This document shows, piece by piece, positions 51,178-59,852 of a stretch of 64,000 nt of DNA. This stretch comes from Imperialibacter sp963977595 (GTDB lineage: Bacteria > Bacteroidota > Bacteroidia > Cytophagales > Cyclobacteriaceae). Every line of letters begins with the position of its first letter. Within the stretch, counting starts at the first letter, position 1. Position numbers and translations under genes: made by a program. The notes beneath the pieces are model-generated. The model ran no database searches. It was not told where the DNA came from and saw only the letters and a program-made list of their open reading frames with translations. The DNA lies in assembly GCF_048007035.1 (NCBI RefSeq), contig NZ_CP180355.1:2852001-2916000 (forward strand), given 5' to 3'.

Positions 51178-52512
51178 ATGGATTTGATTTCACTCCTTAT
51201 CGGATTGGCCATTGGCTTGGTGGCTACAGCACTTGTCCTGCTAGCCAGGCAGTCGACTACCAAACAAAGTTTGCAACGTGAGTTCGAGGCAAAAAGCAAT
51301 GAACAGAATACGCAAAACGCCTTACTGAAGGGAAAGCTGGAAGATGTGGAGAAAGAGGCAGCCGGATATGTGCAGGAGATTAAGGCAGAAAGGGAAAAGG
51401 TAATTCAGCTGAGCACACGCAACTCTACGCTGGAAGCCAACTATAAAAATCTACAGGAGAGGCTGAAAGAGCATAAAAAAGAGGTGGCAGAGCTTCAGCA
51501 GCGTTTCACTGTGGAGTTCAAGCACCTTGCTCAGGAAATCTTTGAAGAAAAAAGCAAAAAATTCACAGACCAGAATAAGACAAATATAGCCGAGGTGCTC
51601 AATCCGCTACGGGAGAAAATAGCCGAGTTTGAAAAAAAGGTGGAAGACACCAACAAAGAAAGCCTGAAGTGGAACAGCAGCCTGAGCGAGCAAATCAAAA
51701 ACCTTCGGGAGCTGAACCAGCAAATCACCAAAGAAGCAGAGAACCTCACCCGAGCCTTGAAGGGCGACAGCAAATCACAGGGAAGCTGGGGGGAAATGCA
51801 GCTGGAGGCAATCCTGGAAAAAGCCGGGCTCCAGAAAGACATCCATTACTTTAAAGAGAAGAACTTCAAGAATGAGGACGGCTCCAATCAGCGCCCCGAC
51901 TACATTATCAAACTTCCGGATGATAAGTACCTCGTACTCGATTCTAAAGTGTCGCTAACTGCCTACACTAACTTTTTCAATGCTGAAAACGACCTGGAAC
52001 AAGCGAAATTCCTGAAGATGCATATTGATAGCATTTACAGCCATATCAAGTTGCTCGGCGAGCGCAACTATCAAAATCTTTACGAAATAAGCCAGCCCGA
52101 CTACGTGATGATGTTTGTGGCGAACGAACCTGCACTGACTGTTGCTTACAAAGAGGATCATGCGCTTTATGAAAAAGGCCTGGACAAAAACATCGTGCTG
52201 GTGTCTACCACCACACTGCTTGCCACCCTGCGCACTATCTCGTACATATGGAAGCAGGACATGCAGAACAAAAATGCTGAAGAGATTGCCAGGCAAGCCG
52301 GCGCACTCTACGACAAGTTCGATGGCTTCGTGGCCGACTTGGTGAAGGTGGGCAACAGCCTTAAACAGACCAAGGAAAACTACGATGCGGCAATGAATAA
52401 GCTGGTAGATGGCAAGGACAACCTTGTTCGCAAAACCGAGCGGTTGAGAGAGCTGGGAGCAAAAACTACCAAGCAACTTGACCAGAGGCTCATCGACAGA
52501 TCAATGGACTAA
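51178..52512 (+). CDS. rmuC: RmuC-family protein
   Basis: The 444-residue protein has an N-terminal membrane helix (ISLLIGLAIGLVATALVLLA), a long coiled coil (about 30-190) and a C-terminal nuclease-like domain with SQGSWGEMQLEAILE, RPDYIIKLPDDKYLVLDSKVSL and the closing LLATLRTISYIWKQ segment. RmuC proteins limit certain DNA rearrangements in E. coli and have more recently been linked to removal of foreign or damaged DNA. The Asp and Lys of the PD-(D/E)xK core appear present (LVLDSK). Confidence 0.92.
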   Translation: MDLISLLIGLAIGLVATALVLLARQSTTKQSLQREFEAKSNEQNTQNALLKGKLEDVEKEAAGYVQEIKAEREKVIQLSTRNSTLEANYKNLQERLKEHKKEVAELQQRFTVEFKHLAQEIFEEKSKKFTDQNKTNIAEVLNPLREKIAEFEKKVEDTNKESLKWNSSLSEQIKNLRELNQQITKEAENLTRALKGDSKSQGSWGEMQLEAILEKAGLQKDIHYFKEKNFKNEDGSNQRPDYIIKLPDDKYLVLDSKVSLTAYTNFFNAENDLEQAKFLKMHIDSIYSHIKLLGERNYQNLYEISQPDYVMMFVANEPALTVAYKEDHALYEKGLDKNIVLVSTTTLLATLRTISYIWKQDMQNKNAEEIARQAGALYDKFDGFVADLVKVGNSLKQTKENYDAAMNKLVDGKDNLVRKTERLRELGAKTTKQLDQRLIDRSMD

Positions 52513-52556
52513 ACTGTTTTGTGCGTTTTTTGGTTTAAGAGTAACTTTGAAACCTG

Positions 52557-52952
52557 ATGAAGGAAAAAAGAATGGAATTGACAGCAGACAACAAGCTGAA
52601 AAAGCTGGTGATAGTGGGCGACAGGGTATTGGTCAAGCCAAAAAAGGAATCAGAGAAAACCGAAAGTGGGCTTTACCTGCCTCCAGGAGTGCAGGAGAAA
52701 GAAAAAATACAAAGCGGATACATCGTGAAAGCCGGGCCTGGCTACCCTATTCCTATGCAGGCCGACGACGACGAACCCTGGAAAGCTGAGGAGGACAAAG
52801 TGAAATATGTGCCGCTTCAGGCAAAAGAAGGGGACATGGCCATTTTCCTGCAAAAGGCTGCCTTCGAGGTGCACTACAAGGGAGAAAAGTACTTCATTGT
52901 GCCGCAGTCGGCTATTTTGATGCTGGAGCGGGAAGAGGATTTATTTGATTAG
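52557..52952 (+). CDS. GroES-like co-chaperonin with an enlarged loop
   Basis: A 131-residue protein (or 126 from the ATG at 52572) with GroES features at both ends: VGDRVLVKPKKESEKTESGLYLPP (start of the barrel and mobile loop), GYIVKAGPG, and KYFIVPQSAILMLE. It is about 35 residues longer than GroES. The extra length is an acidic insert, ADDDEPWKAEEDKVKYVPL, where GroES has its short roof loop, plus an acidic tail. No groEL gene is near. It is probably a paralogue of the normal GroES; whether it caps GroEL is unknown. It lies 44 bases after rmuC. Confidence 0.85.
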   Translation: MKEKRMELTADNKLKKLVIVGDRVLVKPKKESEKTESGLYLPPGVQEKEKIQSGYIVKAGPGYPIPMQADDDEPWKAEEDKVKYVPLQAKEGDMAIFLQKAAFEVHYKGEKYFIVPQSAILMLEREEDLFD

Positions 52953-52968
52953 ACTTCAGTTTATCTAA

Positions 52969-53547
52969 ATGGCAGCCACTCTCTTAAAATTTCCTGAAAG
53001 AATCCGATTTTCGGATGACGAATTGCTGGAAATCTGCCTGGCTAACAAAGAACTACGTATAGAAAGAGACGTAAAGGGAAATCTCATCATTGATTCACTG
53101 GCGGGATGCCATACAAGCCGCTTCGGCTTAAAAATTCTAGCACAGCTGGGCAACTGGGCAGAGAAAAATTCCAGCCTTGGAATAGCTATTTCCAATGGCG
53201 GATTAATTTTGCCAGATGGCTCTATGAAAGCTGCTCCCGCAACCTGGGTGCCGTTAGAAAAATGGAATCAAATCAGCGACGAACAGAAAAACAAGTTTGC
53301 CCCAATTACACCGGAGTTCGTATTTGAGCTTAAATCTCCTTCTGATTCTATCCCCGCCTTGAAGAAAAAGATGGAAGAATGGATAGCCAACGGAGTACAA
53401 TTAGGCTGGCTGATCGACCCGGAACCGAAAAAAGCGTTTATCTACAAGCCTTCTCAGCCTGTCAAAGAGGTTGACTCATTTGATTTTTTCCTGGACGGCG
53501 AAAACGTGCTACCTGGCTTCCGGCTGGATCTTTCGAAATTGATATAG
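52969..53547 (+). CDS. Uma2-family (DUF820) nuclease-like protein
   Basis: The 192-residue protein belongs to the Uma2 family of PD-(D/E)xK nuclease folds: ISNGGLILPDGSMKAAPATWV (first acidic motif), FVFELKSPSDS (the Glu-x-Lys core) and the WIANGVQLGWLIDPE strand. The function of Uma2 proteins is not settled. Most copies occur in Cyanobacteria and Bacteroidota in large numbers; this one is single and 16 bases after the GroES-like gene. Confidence 0.9.
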   Translation: MAATLLKFPERIRFSDDELLEICLANKELRIERDVKGNLIIDSLAGCHTSRFGLKILAQLGNWAEKNSSLGIAISNGGLILPDGSMKAAPATWVPLEKWNQISDEQKNKFAPITPEFVFELKSPSDSIPALKKKMEEWIANGVQLGWLIDPEPKKAFIYKPSQPVKEVDSFDFFLDGENVLPGFRLDLSKLI

Positions 53548-53552
53548 GTGGA

Positions 53553-54536
53553 TTAAACATCCGCCTCGTACTTCAACCCAATTTTTTCCCTGATTCTGTC
53601 GAGGGTCTTTAACACAAGGAGGCTGTCGCCATAGCTCCAAAGATCGCTCTCTGTTTTGCCTTCATCCAGGCATTTGTGCACTTCTGCCACCTGGTAGTTA
53701 AGCCCATTGCTCGGGTAGTCAAACTTCACAAGGCCACGGGGCTTCCAGTCTGTAAAAATATTGATATTGGTTTGCCCCCAAAAAGGCTGATCTATCTGGA
53801 TGCGGCTCTTCGATCCGTTGATGCTGGCCACCTGAGTATTATTTGAAATAATGGAGCACGAAAGGCTGGCAATTGCCCCATTGTCATACTCCAGCAGCAT
53901 AGCACACTGCTCATCCACACCGGTTGGCCCAATCACTCCGCTGGCCTGTATTTTTGTCGGCTCACCCAGAAGGGCTGTCGTGAGAAAAACAGGGTAAATA
54001 CCCACGTCGAGCAATGCCCCGCCGCCTAATTCTTTGTTAAAAAGCCGGGCTCCAGGGTCATAGGGAGCTTTGAAACCAAAATCAGCCTGAATAGAAACAA
54101 CATGACCTATCTCTTCCTTTTTAACGATCTCAATCACCCGCTTCATCGACGGAAGAAACCTTGTCCACAAAGCCTCCATTATAAACACACCTGACTCACG
54201 GGCCACCTCATATACCTCTTTGGCCTGCTGGTAATTCATGGCGAAGGGCTTCTCGCAAAGAACTGGCTTGCCAAAACGCAGACAGGCTTTTGCCAGTGAT
54301 GCGTGGGACGGATGCGTAGTGGCAATGTAAACTATGTCAACTTCCTTGTCGAGAATGAGATCTTCATAGTTATCGTAAAACGTCTTCGCTTCAAAACGTT
54401 CGGCAAAAGCCTCTGCATTTTTTTTGTCTCTTGAGGCCACTGCTACCAGCTGGGCAGTGGGAATCACTTTTAACGCTTCCGCAAATTTGTGGGCAATTCT
54501 CCCCAGTCCAACAATCCCCCAGCGATAGGTATTCAT
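53553..54536 (-). CDS. Gfo/Idh/MocA-family oxidoreductase
   Basis: The 327-residue protein has an N-terminal Rossmann domain (WGIVGLGRIAHKFAEAL), the family signature lysine in VLCEKPFAMN, and the C-terminal beta-sheet domain (LGGGALLDVGIYPVFLTTALLG). Members oxidise or reduce sugars and polyols with NAD(P). The similarity to dihydrodiol/glucose-fructose type dehydrogenases is visible but not specific. The gene ends five bases from the convergent Uma2 gene. Confidence 0.93.
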   Translation of the reverse strand: MNTYRWGIVGLGRIAHKFAEALKVIPTAQLVAVASRDKKNAEAFAERFEAKTFYDNYEDLILDKEVDIVYIATTHPSHASLAKACLRFGKPVLCEKPFAMNYQQAKEVYEVARESGVFIMEALWTRFLPSMKRVIEIVKKEEIGHVVSIQADFGFKAPYDPGARLFNKELGGGALLDVGIYPVFLTTALLGEPTKIQASGVIGPTGVDEQCAMLLEYDNGAIASLSCSIISNNTQVASINGSKSRIQIDQPFWGQTNINIFTDWKPRGLVKFDYPSNGLNYQVAEVHKCLDEGKTESDLWSYGDSLLVLKTLDRIREKIGLKYEADV

Positions 54537-54622
54537 TAATTCTCTTTTATTAGAATAGTATTAGACAAATCTTTAGCTAAATACATCAATATTTTCATTT
54601 GAACGCCAATTTATAACAATAG

Positions 54623-55852
54623 TTATACTATCAAACCACTACTTTTTAACCTGCTGAGTGAGAGCAAAGTAGGGAGCCCCTGCTGACCGGCGATAATACT
54701 TGCTGCCATTTTTCCCAAGCCAGGCCCATGCTTAAAACCATGACCCGACCCTCCGCCCAGCAACCAAACGTTCGAAGCTTCGGGATGCGTATCCAGGATA
54801 AAACTGCCATCGGGCGTATTCGTGTATTGGCAGACCCTGGACTCAATCAGCGGCAACGTTCCCAGGCCGGGAAACCTGTAATGCACATAATCCCTTGCCC
54901 TTTCCACTTCCGGCTGTTCTGGCATCCGGCTCTGGGTTGTTGGATCAACTTCACGACCCCGCTTGTCAGACGCTACCTTAAAGCCCCTGTGGAAGCCGCC
55001 GGGAATTCCATAAAAGCCACCATCATGGGCCATGTCAATCCAGCTGGGCAAATTTGCTTCAAAAAAACCAGCTTTTGCAGCAGGCAAACCAAAGTAATGT
55101 ACTTCCTGCCGGGTCACAGCCAGGTGCGGTGCAAGCACATCTGAAAACAACGACTTAAGCCACGGCCCCCCGGCGAACAGGTAGATGTCTGACTCATGCC
55201 TGCTCCCGGATGAAGTTTCACAGACTCCCATTATACCATTTCCAACTGAACCTGGCGTCAACACCTCTGCAAAGTATTGACCTCCCTCTGAGACGAATTT
55301 TTTCAGCACCGCCTGGCAGCTTTCCCGGGCTTTAAGCACACCAGCCTTTTCTTCCAGGATCAGGTACGAAAAGTCGGAGCAATTGATATACGAAAATCGA
55401 TCTGGTACTTCACTGGCTTTGAAAATCTTGTAGGGAAGGTTCAAACCATCCATCTGGGCGACAGCGCTCTGCATTTCATTGTCATTTTCACCTACCATCC
55501 ACAAATTGCCTGTAGTATGCAATAGCTTGCTACCCTCCCATGCTTCCGTTTCCAGCCACATATCGTACGACTCGTTGGCCAGCTTCGTATAAAAGCTATT
55601 GCTTCCGTACACGCTCCTCATCAACCTTGTTTCTCCACCAGAACTTGATAGGGAATTGCCTGCGCCCCATGGGTCAAACAGCGTTACTTTGTAGCCAAGC
55701 CTAAGCAAATTCAGCGCTGTCCACCCGCCAAAGGCACCCGCACCAGCCACAGCAATACGGGTGGACAAAGGAAGCGCAGGCTTAAAAACATCCGCAACAT
55801 TATCGGCCTCAGCGTATCTGGGAGCGATGGTCGACATATTTTTCCAGGCCAT
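54623..55852 (-). CDS. FAD-dependent oxidoreductase, monomeric sarcosine oxidase-like
   Basis: The 409-residue enzyme has the FAD motif VAGAGAFGGWTALNLLRLGYKVTLFD and the MSOX/MTOX features GNSLSSSGGETRLMRSVYG and GGGSGHGFKHGPGLG. Cys341 in RVCQYTNTPDGSF aligns with the Cys that binds FAD covalently in monomeric sarcosine oxidase, so covalent flavin is likely. The substrate should be a secondary amine such as an N-methyl amino acid. Because the leader is lacking, it is cytoplasmic. The oxidoreductase gene at 53553 follows on the same strand after 86 bases. Confidence 0.9.
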   Translation of the reverse strand: MAWKNMSTIAPRYAEADNVADVFKPALPLSTRIAVAGAGAFGGWTALNLLRLGYKVTLFDPWGAGNSLSSSGGETRLMRSVYGSNSFYTKLANESYDMWLETEAWEGSKLLHTTGNLWMVGENDNEMQSAVAQMDGLNLPYKIFKASEVPDRFSYINCSDFSYLILEEKAGVLKARESCQAVLKKFVSEGGQYFAEVLTPGSVGNGIMGVCETSSGSRHESDIYLFAGGPWLKSLFSDVLAPHLAVTRQEVHYFGLPAAKAGFFEANLPSWIDMAHDGGFYGIPGGFHRGFKVASDKRGREVDPTTQSRMPEQPEVERARDYVHYRFPGLGTLPLIESRVCQYTNTPDGSFILDTHPEASNVWLLGGGSGHGFKHGPGLGKMAASIIAGQQGLPTLLSLSRLKSSGLIV

Positions 55853-55958
55853 GGGGTATAATTATTTTGATGTGTTATTAGAGTTCAGGTAACTTGATTT
55901 TACTTGGTAAATGAAATTTATGTAATATTGAATTAGAACCTTAATTAAAAAGAAAATT

Positions 55959-56876
55959 ATGGAAGAACAGGCGTCGGGATTTCTTTTGGCTTGGCACAAC
56001 TTCATGGAAAATGGAGCCTATATATTGATTGCTCTCGCAGTTGCTATATACATTATTACAAAGCTTCGCATTTCCAGTTTTAAAGAGCTCAAGCAGAAGT
56101 ATGATTTTACCAGCAAATATGAATCAAAGCTCCTTTGGGTGATGCATTTGTGCATTGCGCTGGCCATTACAGCGTATGCCAACACTTACAAAGACGAGAC
56201 AGTCGAACTGAACTTTGTGTGGTTCTTCGTTAGGCTGTTTATCACCATTGCCATAGGTACTTTGTACGGTTATGTTGCATTTCTTATCCTTAAATTCTAT
56301 TACCCTACAGCCCAATCAAAAAGGCTGAAAAAGTTCAGATATACTCCCCGGGTCAATCCTAAAACTGGCAACAAAATGAAGCTGCTTAGTGAAGAAGAAG
56401 AGGATGTTTACCTTGACGAGGGGATGCAGGCGGAAGAGAATATCTTCAGTGTTGATTACGATGTATGGATAGATCAGGAAACAGGCGAAACTAAGATTGA
56501 AAAGTATCCGGGCAACCTCATTGCGATTGAGTGCGACAGGTGTGGTTTCCAAACGCTGAAGCTTGAAAGCGAGGAAATAATCAGCGAAGCCACGGAAACA
56601 GAGGAAGGCAAAATTGTTCAGCACTACAAATGCTCGTACTGTAACCGCATAAAGCACAAAGACAAGAAATTGGGGCTGGTTAGAAAAGACGGCCAGTTTA
56701 TTGTGCCGGAGAACGCCACTTTTGTTGATGATCCTTTGGGTGGTAAAAAGGTGATTCTTATCAAGGTGGAGATTCATGCCAAAGACGGTGAATCTAAATC
56801 CTTCGAGTTCCAAAACCTTAAAGAGGCGCAGAAATTCATGGACGAGTTTGACTTTGACCGAGTAGTGGAAAAGTGA
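55959..56876 (+). CDS. Three-span membrane protein with a zinc ribbon
   Basis: The 305-residue protein has three membrane helices (about 20-34, 57-74 and 86-113) and a large soluble C-terminal part. Two CxxC pairs, Cys192/Cys195 (ECDRCGFQ) and Cys225/Cys228 (YKCSYCNRI), about 30 residues apart form a likely zinc ribbon. Between the membrane part and the ribbon lies an acidic segment (SEEEEDVYLDEGMQAEE). I recognise no family. The stop overlaps the GTG start of the DUF2141 gene (GTGA). Confidence 0.75.
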   Translation: MEEQASGFLLAWHNFMENGAYILIALAVAIYIITKLRISSFKELKQKYDFTSKYESKLLWVMHLCIALAITAYANTYKDETVELNFVWFFVRLFITIAIGTLYGYVAFLILKFYYPTAQSKRLKKFRYTPRVNPKTGNKMKLLSEEEEDVYLDEGMQAEENIFSVDYDVWIDQETGETKIEKYPGNLIAIECDRCGFQTLKLESEEIISEATETEEGKIVQHYKCSYCNRIKHKDKKLGLVRKDGQFIVPENATFVDDPLGGKKVILIKVEIHAKDGESKSFEFQNLKEAQKFMDEFDFDRVVEK

Positions 56877-57283
56877 TAGTAGTAGTTCTAAGCCTTCTTT
56901 TGAATTGGCTCCAAAGCGATTCATCAGGCACACTTACTGTGGAGGTCAAAGGGATAAAAAACGTAAAGGGCGACATTCGTGTGGCCCTTTACGATTTAAA
57001 AGAAAATTTTCTCACAGATCGGCTTTACAAAGGCAGGGTAGAAAAGGTAAACGGAGAGTCGGCGCTGGTGCAATTCACAAGTCTTCCCTTTGGCTCTTAT
57101 GCCATTAGTGTGTTTCACGACGAAAATGAAAACGGCAAGCTTGACACTGGCCTGTTCGGCATACCAAAAGAACCTTATGGTTTTGGAAATGATTCCATGG
57201 GGGTATTAGGCCCTCCTGATTTCGAAGAAGCTTCAGTTGACTTTCAGGCAAAGACTGCCACCCACAGCATCTCGCTTCGATAA
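56873..57283 (+). CDS. DUF2141-like exported protein
   Basis: The 136-residue protein starts with GTG and a short hydrophobic leader (MIVVVLSLLLNWLQS). The rest fits the DUF2141 family: LTVEVKGIKNVKGDIRVALYD, the FGSYAISVFHDENENGKLDTG motif with Asp/Asn-rich loop, and GIPKEPYGFGND. The DENENGKLD segment resembles a calcium-binding loop. The function is unknown. It overlaps the preceding gene by four bases, so both are made from one message. Confidence 0.85.
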   Translation: MIVVVLSLLLNWLQSDSSGTLTVEVKGIKNVKGDIRVALYDLKENFLTDRLYKGRVEKVNGESALVQFTSLPFGSYAISVFHDENENGKLDTGLFGIPKEPYGFGNDSMGVLGPPDFEEASVDFQAKTATHSISLR

Positions 57284-57342
57284 TTCGTCAGATATTACTA
57301 TCTCGTAAAAAGGAAAAGCATAGTCTACCGACCAATCCAGCC

Positions 57343-58281
57343 ATGAAAGTCTCAACGATAATTGTCCGTCTTTCCTTTTTATCGCTTATCACGTATTTTC
57401 TTTTGACCTCTTGCGACCATAAAATGTCGGAGGAAGAAGTAGCAGCTTACAAAGTAGCCCATCAAAAATGGCAACAGGAACGAATCGAAAAACTGAAGGC
57501 CCCCAACGGCTATGTCAACCTTGCAGGCCTTTACATCCTTAACAGGGGCTTGTCTACCTTCGGGTCGGATTCGTCCAATAAGATTGTATTTCCTGAAAAA
57601 GCCCCCGCTTTTCTTGGTAAGCTGCGAGTGACAAATACCAAATCTGTACTGTATGAGGCTCCCTCTGAGCCTGTGGTAATGATGAAGGAAACAGGAAAAG
57701 ACTCAATTTGGGAAGCCCCCGCCCTGCAGCTGGTTTATGACGATTCGATGCATATGAGTCTGCAAATGAGCCACGAGGCGCTTACCTGGTTTGTTATCAA
57801 AAGAGGTGATGAGCTGGCAGTGCGCCTGCGAGACTTTGAAAACCCAAAATTAGACTCTCTTCAATCGATCGATTCCTACCCTGTGGATGTGAATTGGGTG
57901 GTCACCGCTGAATTTGAGCCGTACGATCCCCCTAAAGTGCTGAAAATCCAAAACATCCTTGGCATCACTTATGACCAGCCAAGCCCGGGCAGGCTTGTGT
58001 TTGAAAAAGATGGCGAGGAATATGCGATCGATGTGACAGAAGAAGGTGATGAGTTTTTTGTGACTTATGCTGATGAAACAACCGGAGAAGAAACGTACGG
58101 AGGTGGCCGCTATATGTATACTACAAAGCCCAACAGCAGCGGGGAAGTGGTGATGGACTTCAACAAGGGATACAATCCACCCTGCGTGTATACACCTTTT
58201 GCAACTTGTCCGCTTCCTCCCCCTCAAAACAAGTTGAAGGTGGCAATATTGGCCGGGGAAAAATTTGCCCGCAACTATTGA
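57343..58281 (+). CDS. DUF1684-like lipoprotein
   Basis: The 312-residue protein has a lipoprotein signal (SFLSLITYFLLTSC, lipidated Cys at about 24) and the DUF1684 body, with WQQERIEKLKAPNGYVNLAGLYIL near the start, RLRDFENPK, and the closing NKGYNPPCVYTPFATCPLPPPQNKLKVAILAGEK. DUF1684 proteins are widespread in Bacteroidota and Actinobacteria and their activity is not established. It stands alone between the DUF2141 gene and the transporter gene. Confidence 0.88.
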   Translation: MKVSTIIVRLSFLSLITYFLLTSCDHKMSEEEVAAYKVAHQKWQQERIEKLKAPNGYVNLAGLYILNRGLSTFGSDSSNKIVFPEKAPAFLGKLRVTNTKSVLYEAPSEPVVMMKETGKDSIWEAPALQLVYDDSMHMSLQMSHEALTWFVIKRGDELAVRLRDFENPKLDSLQSIDSYPVDVNWVVTAEFEPYDPPKVLKIQNILGITYDQPSPGRLVFEKDGEEYAIDVTEEGDEFFVTYADETTGEETYGGGRYMYTTKPNSSGEVVMDFNKGYNPPCVYTPFATCPLPPPQNKLKVAILAGEKFARNY

Positions 58282-58362
58282 TTGTCCACACTTTTGATCA
58301 AAGGATTGGGCTTTTCTGTGCTATTTTCTAATTTCAGGCACCTACCTAAATATATCCACTGA

Positions 58363-59847
58363 ATGGAAAGCAAATCGCTGGCTTCTAAAATTGGACTCGT
58401 GCTGGGGCCAGTCCTTTTCATTATCTTCCAGTTTATAGTGCAGCCCGAAGGGATGAGCGAATCGGGCCGCTCCGTCTTAGCCTGTACCCTTTGGGTAGCC
58501 ACCTGGTGGACAACAGAAGCCATTCCTATGGCTGCTACTTCATTATTACCCATTGTGATACTTCCATTAACCGGCGGCGCCAAAATTGACACAGTGACAG
58601 CCGCTTATGGCAATAAAATTTTATTCCTCTACATGGGAGGCTTTATTATCGCCATTGCCATGGAGAAGTGGAACCTGCACAAAAGAATCGCCCTCACCAT
58701 TATTTCATGGGTAGGCACCAACAGCCGGGGTATCGTGCTCGGCTTCATCATCGCTACGGCGTTCCTTTCCATGTGGATTTCGAACACTGCCACTTCGCTC
58801 ATGATGGTGACTATTGGCATTGCGTTGATCAGTCAGCTTGGAGGCATTATCGACAAGAGTGACATGCCTGACAAAGTGAAGCTAAAGGCGAATTTAGGCA
58901 AGGCGCTGATGCTCAGCATTGCCTATGCGGCTTCCATCGGAGGCATGGGAACATTGATAGGTACGCCTACCAATGTCGTTTTCTCTGCCATTGCTCAGCA
59001 GCTTTTCGATATCGAAATATCTTTTGCTCTTTGGATGGCTTTTGCGATGCCTCTTGTTGTAGTTCTGTTAACAATCCTCTGGTGGTATATGGTGAGGGTG
59101 GCTTACCCGCTGCCCAAAAAACCACTGGCGGGGGGCAGGAAGCAAATCGAAGACGACCTGAAAGAACTGGGCAAAATGAGCTGGGAAGAAAAAGCCGTCT
59201 TTGCTGTCTTTACCCTAACAGCCTTTTCCTGGATAACCAGTTCATTCCTTCTCAAAAAAGTCCTTCCTGGTCTTGACGACACCATCATTGCCATGAGCGG
59301 TGCATTGGCTTTGTTTCTGGTCCCTGCTAAAAGCGAAGCCAGCAAAATGGTCATGGACTGGGAGTCGGCGGTGAAGCTCCCCTGGGGGATAATTGTGCTG
59401 TTCGGTGGTGGGCTGGCATTGGCAGCTGGCTTTCAGGAGTCTGGCTTGGCTGAATGGATTGGCCAGCAAATGTCGTTGCTCGAAGGCGTTAACCTCCTGC
59501 TTCTTATTTTTATAGTCGCCCTCATGCTCAATTTCTTAACCGAGGTCACTTCCAATGTAGCCACGGCTTCTATCATGCTGCCGATTTTGGCGGCACTTTC
59601 TCAGTCGATTGGTGTGCACCCGTTTGGACCAATGATCGCCGCTACGCTCGCTGCCTCCTGCGCTTTTATGCTACCTATTGCCACTCCGCCAAATGCCATC
59701 GTATTTAGTTTTGGCCATGTGGAAATGAAAGATATGATTCGAAAAGGCTTTGCACTGAACCTCGCCAGCACGGTGCTGATAACGCTTTCGGTCTATTTTC
59801 TGATGGAGCTGGTGCTCGGTATCGACTTATCAGTTAACCCGTTTTAG
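58363..59847 (+). CDS. DASS/SLC13-family sodium-coupled transporter
   Basis: The 494-residue membrane protein is a divalent anion/sodium symporter. The two SNT-type motifs are visible: WISNTATSLMM in the first half and LTEVTSNVATASIMLPI in the second, together with the ATPPNA loop (LPIATPPNAIVF). The substrate is likely a dicarboxylate or sulfate; the sequence alone does not decide. It is a single gene. Confidence 0.94.
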   Translation: MESKSLASKIGLVLGPVLFIIFQFIVQPEGMSESGRSVLACTLWVATWWTTEAIPMAATSLLPIVILPLTGGAKIDTVTAAYGNKILFLYMGGFIIAIAMEKWNLHKRIALTIISWVGTNSRGIVLGFIIATAFLSMWISNTATSLMMVTIGIALISQLGGIIDKSDMPDKVKLKANLGKALMLSIAYAASIGGMGTLIGTPTNVVFSAIAQQLFDIEISFALWMAFAMPLVVVLLTILWWYMVRVAYPLPKKPLAGGRKQIEDDLKELGKMSWEEKAVFAVFTLTAFSWITSSFLLKKVLPGLDDTIIAMSGALALFLVPAKSEASKMVMDWESAVKLPWGIIVLFGGGLALAAGFQESGLAEWIGQQMSLLEGVNLLLLIFIVALMLNFLTEVTSNVATASIMLPILAALSQSIGVHPFGPMIAATLAASCAFMLPIATPPNAIVFSFGHVEMKDMIRKGFALNLASTVLITLSVYFLMELVLGIDLSVNPF

Positions 59848-59852
59848 GTGAA

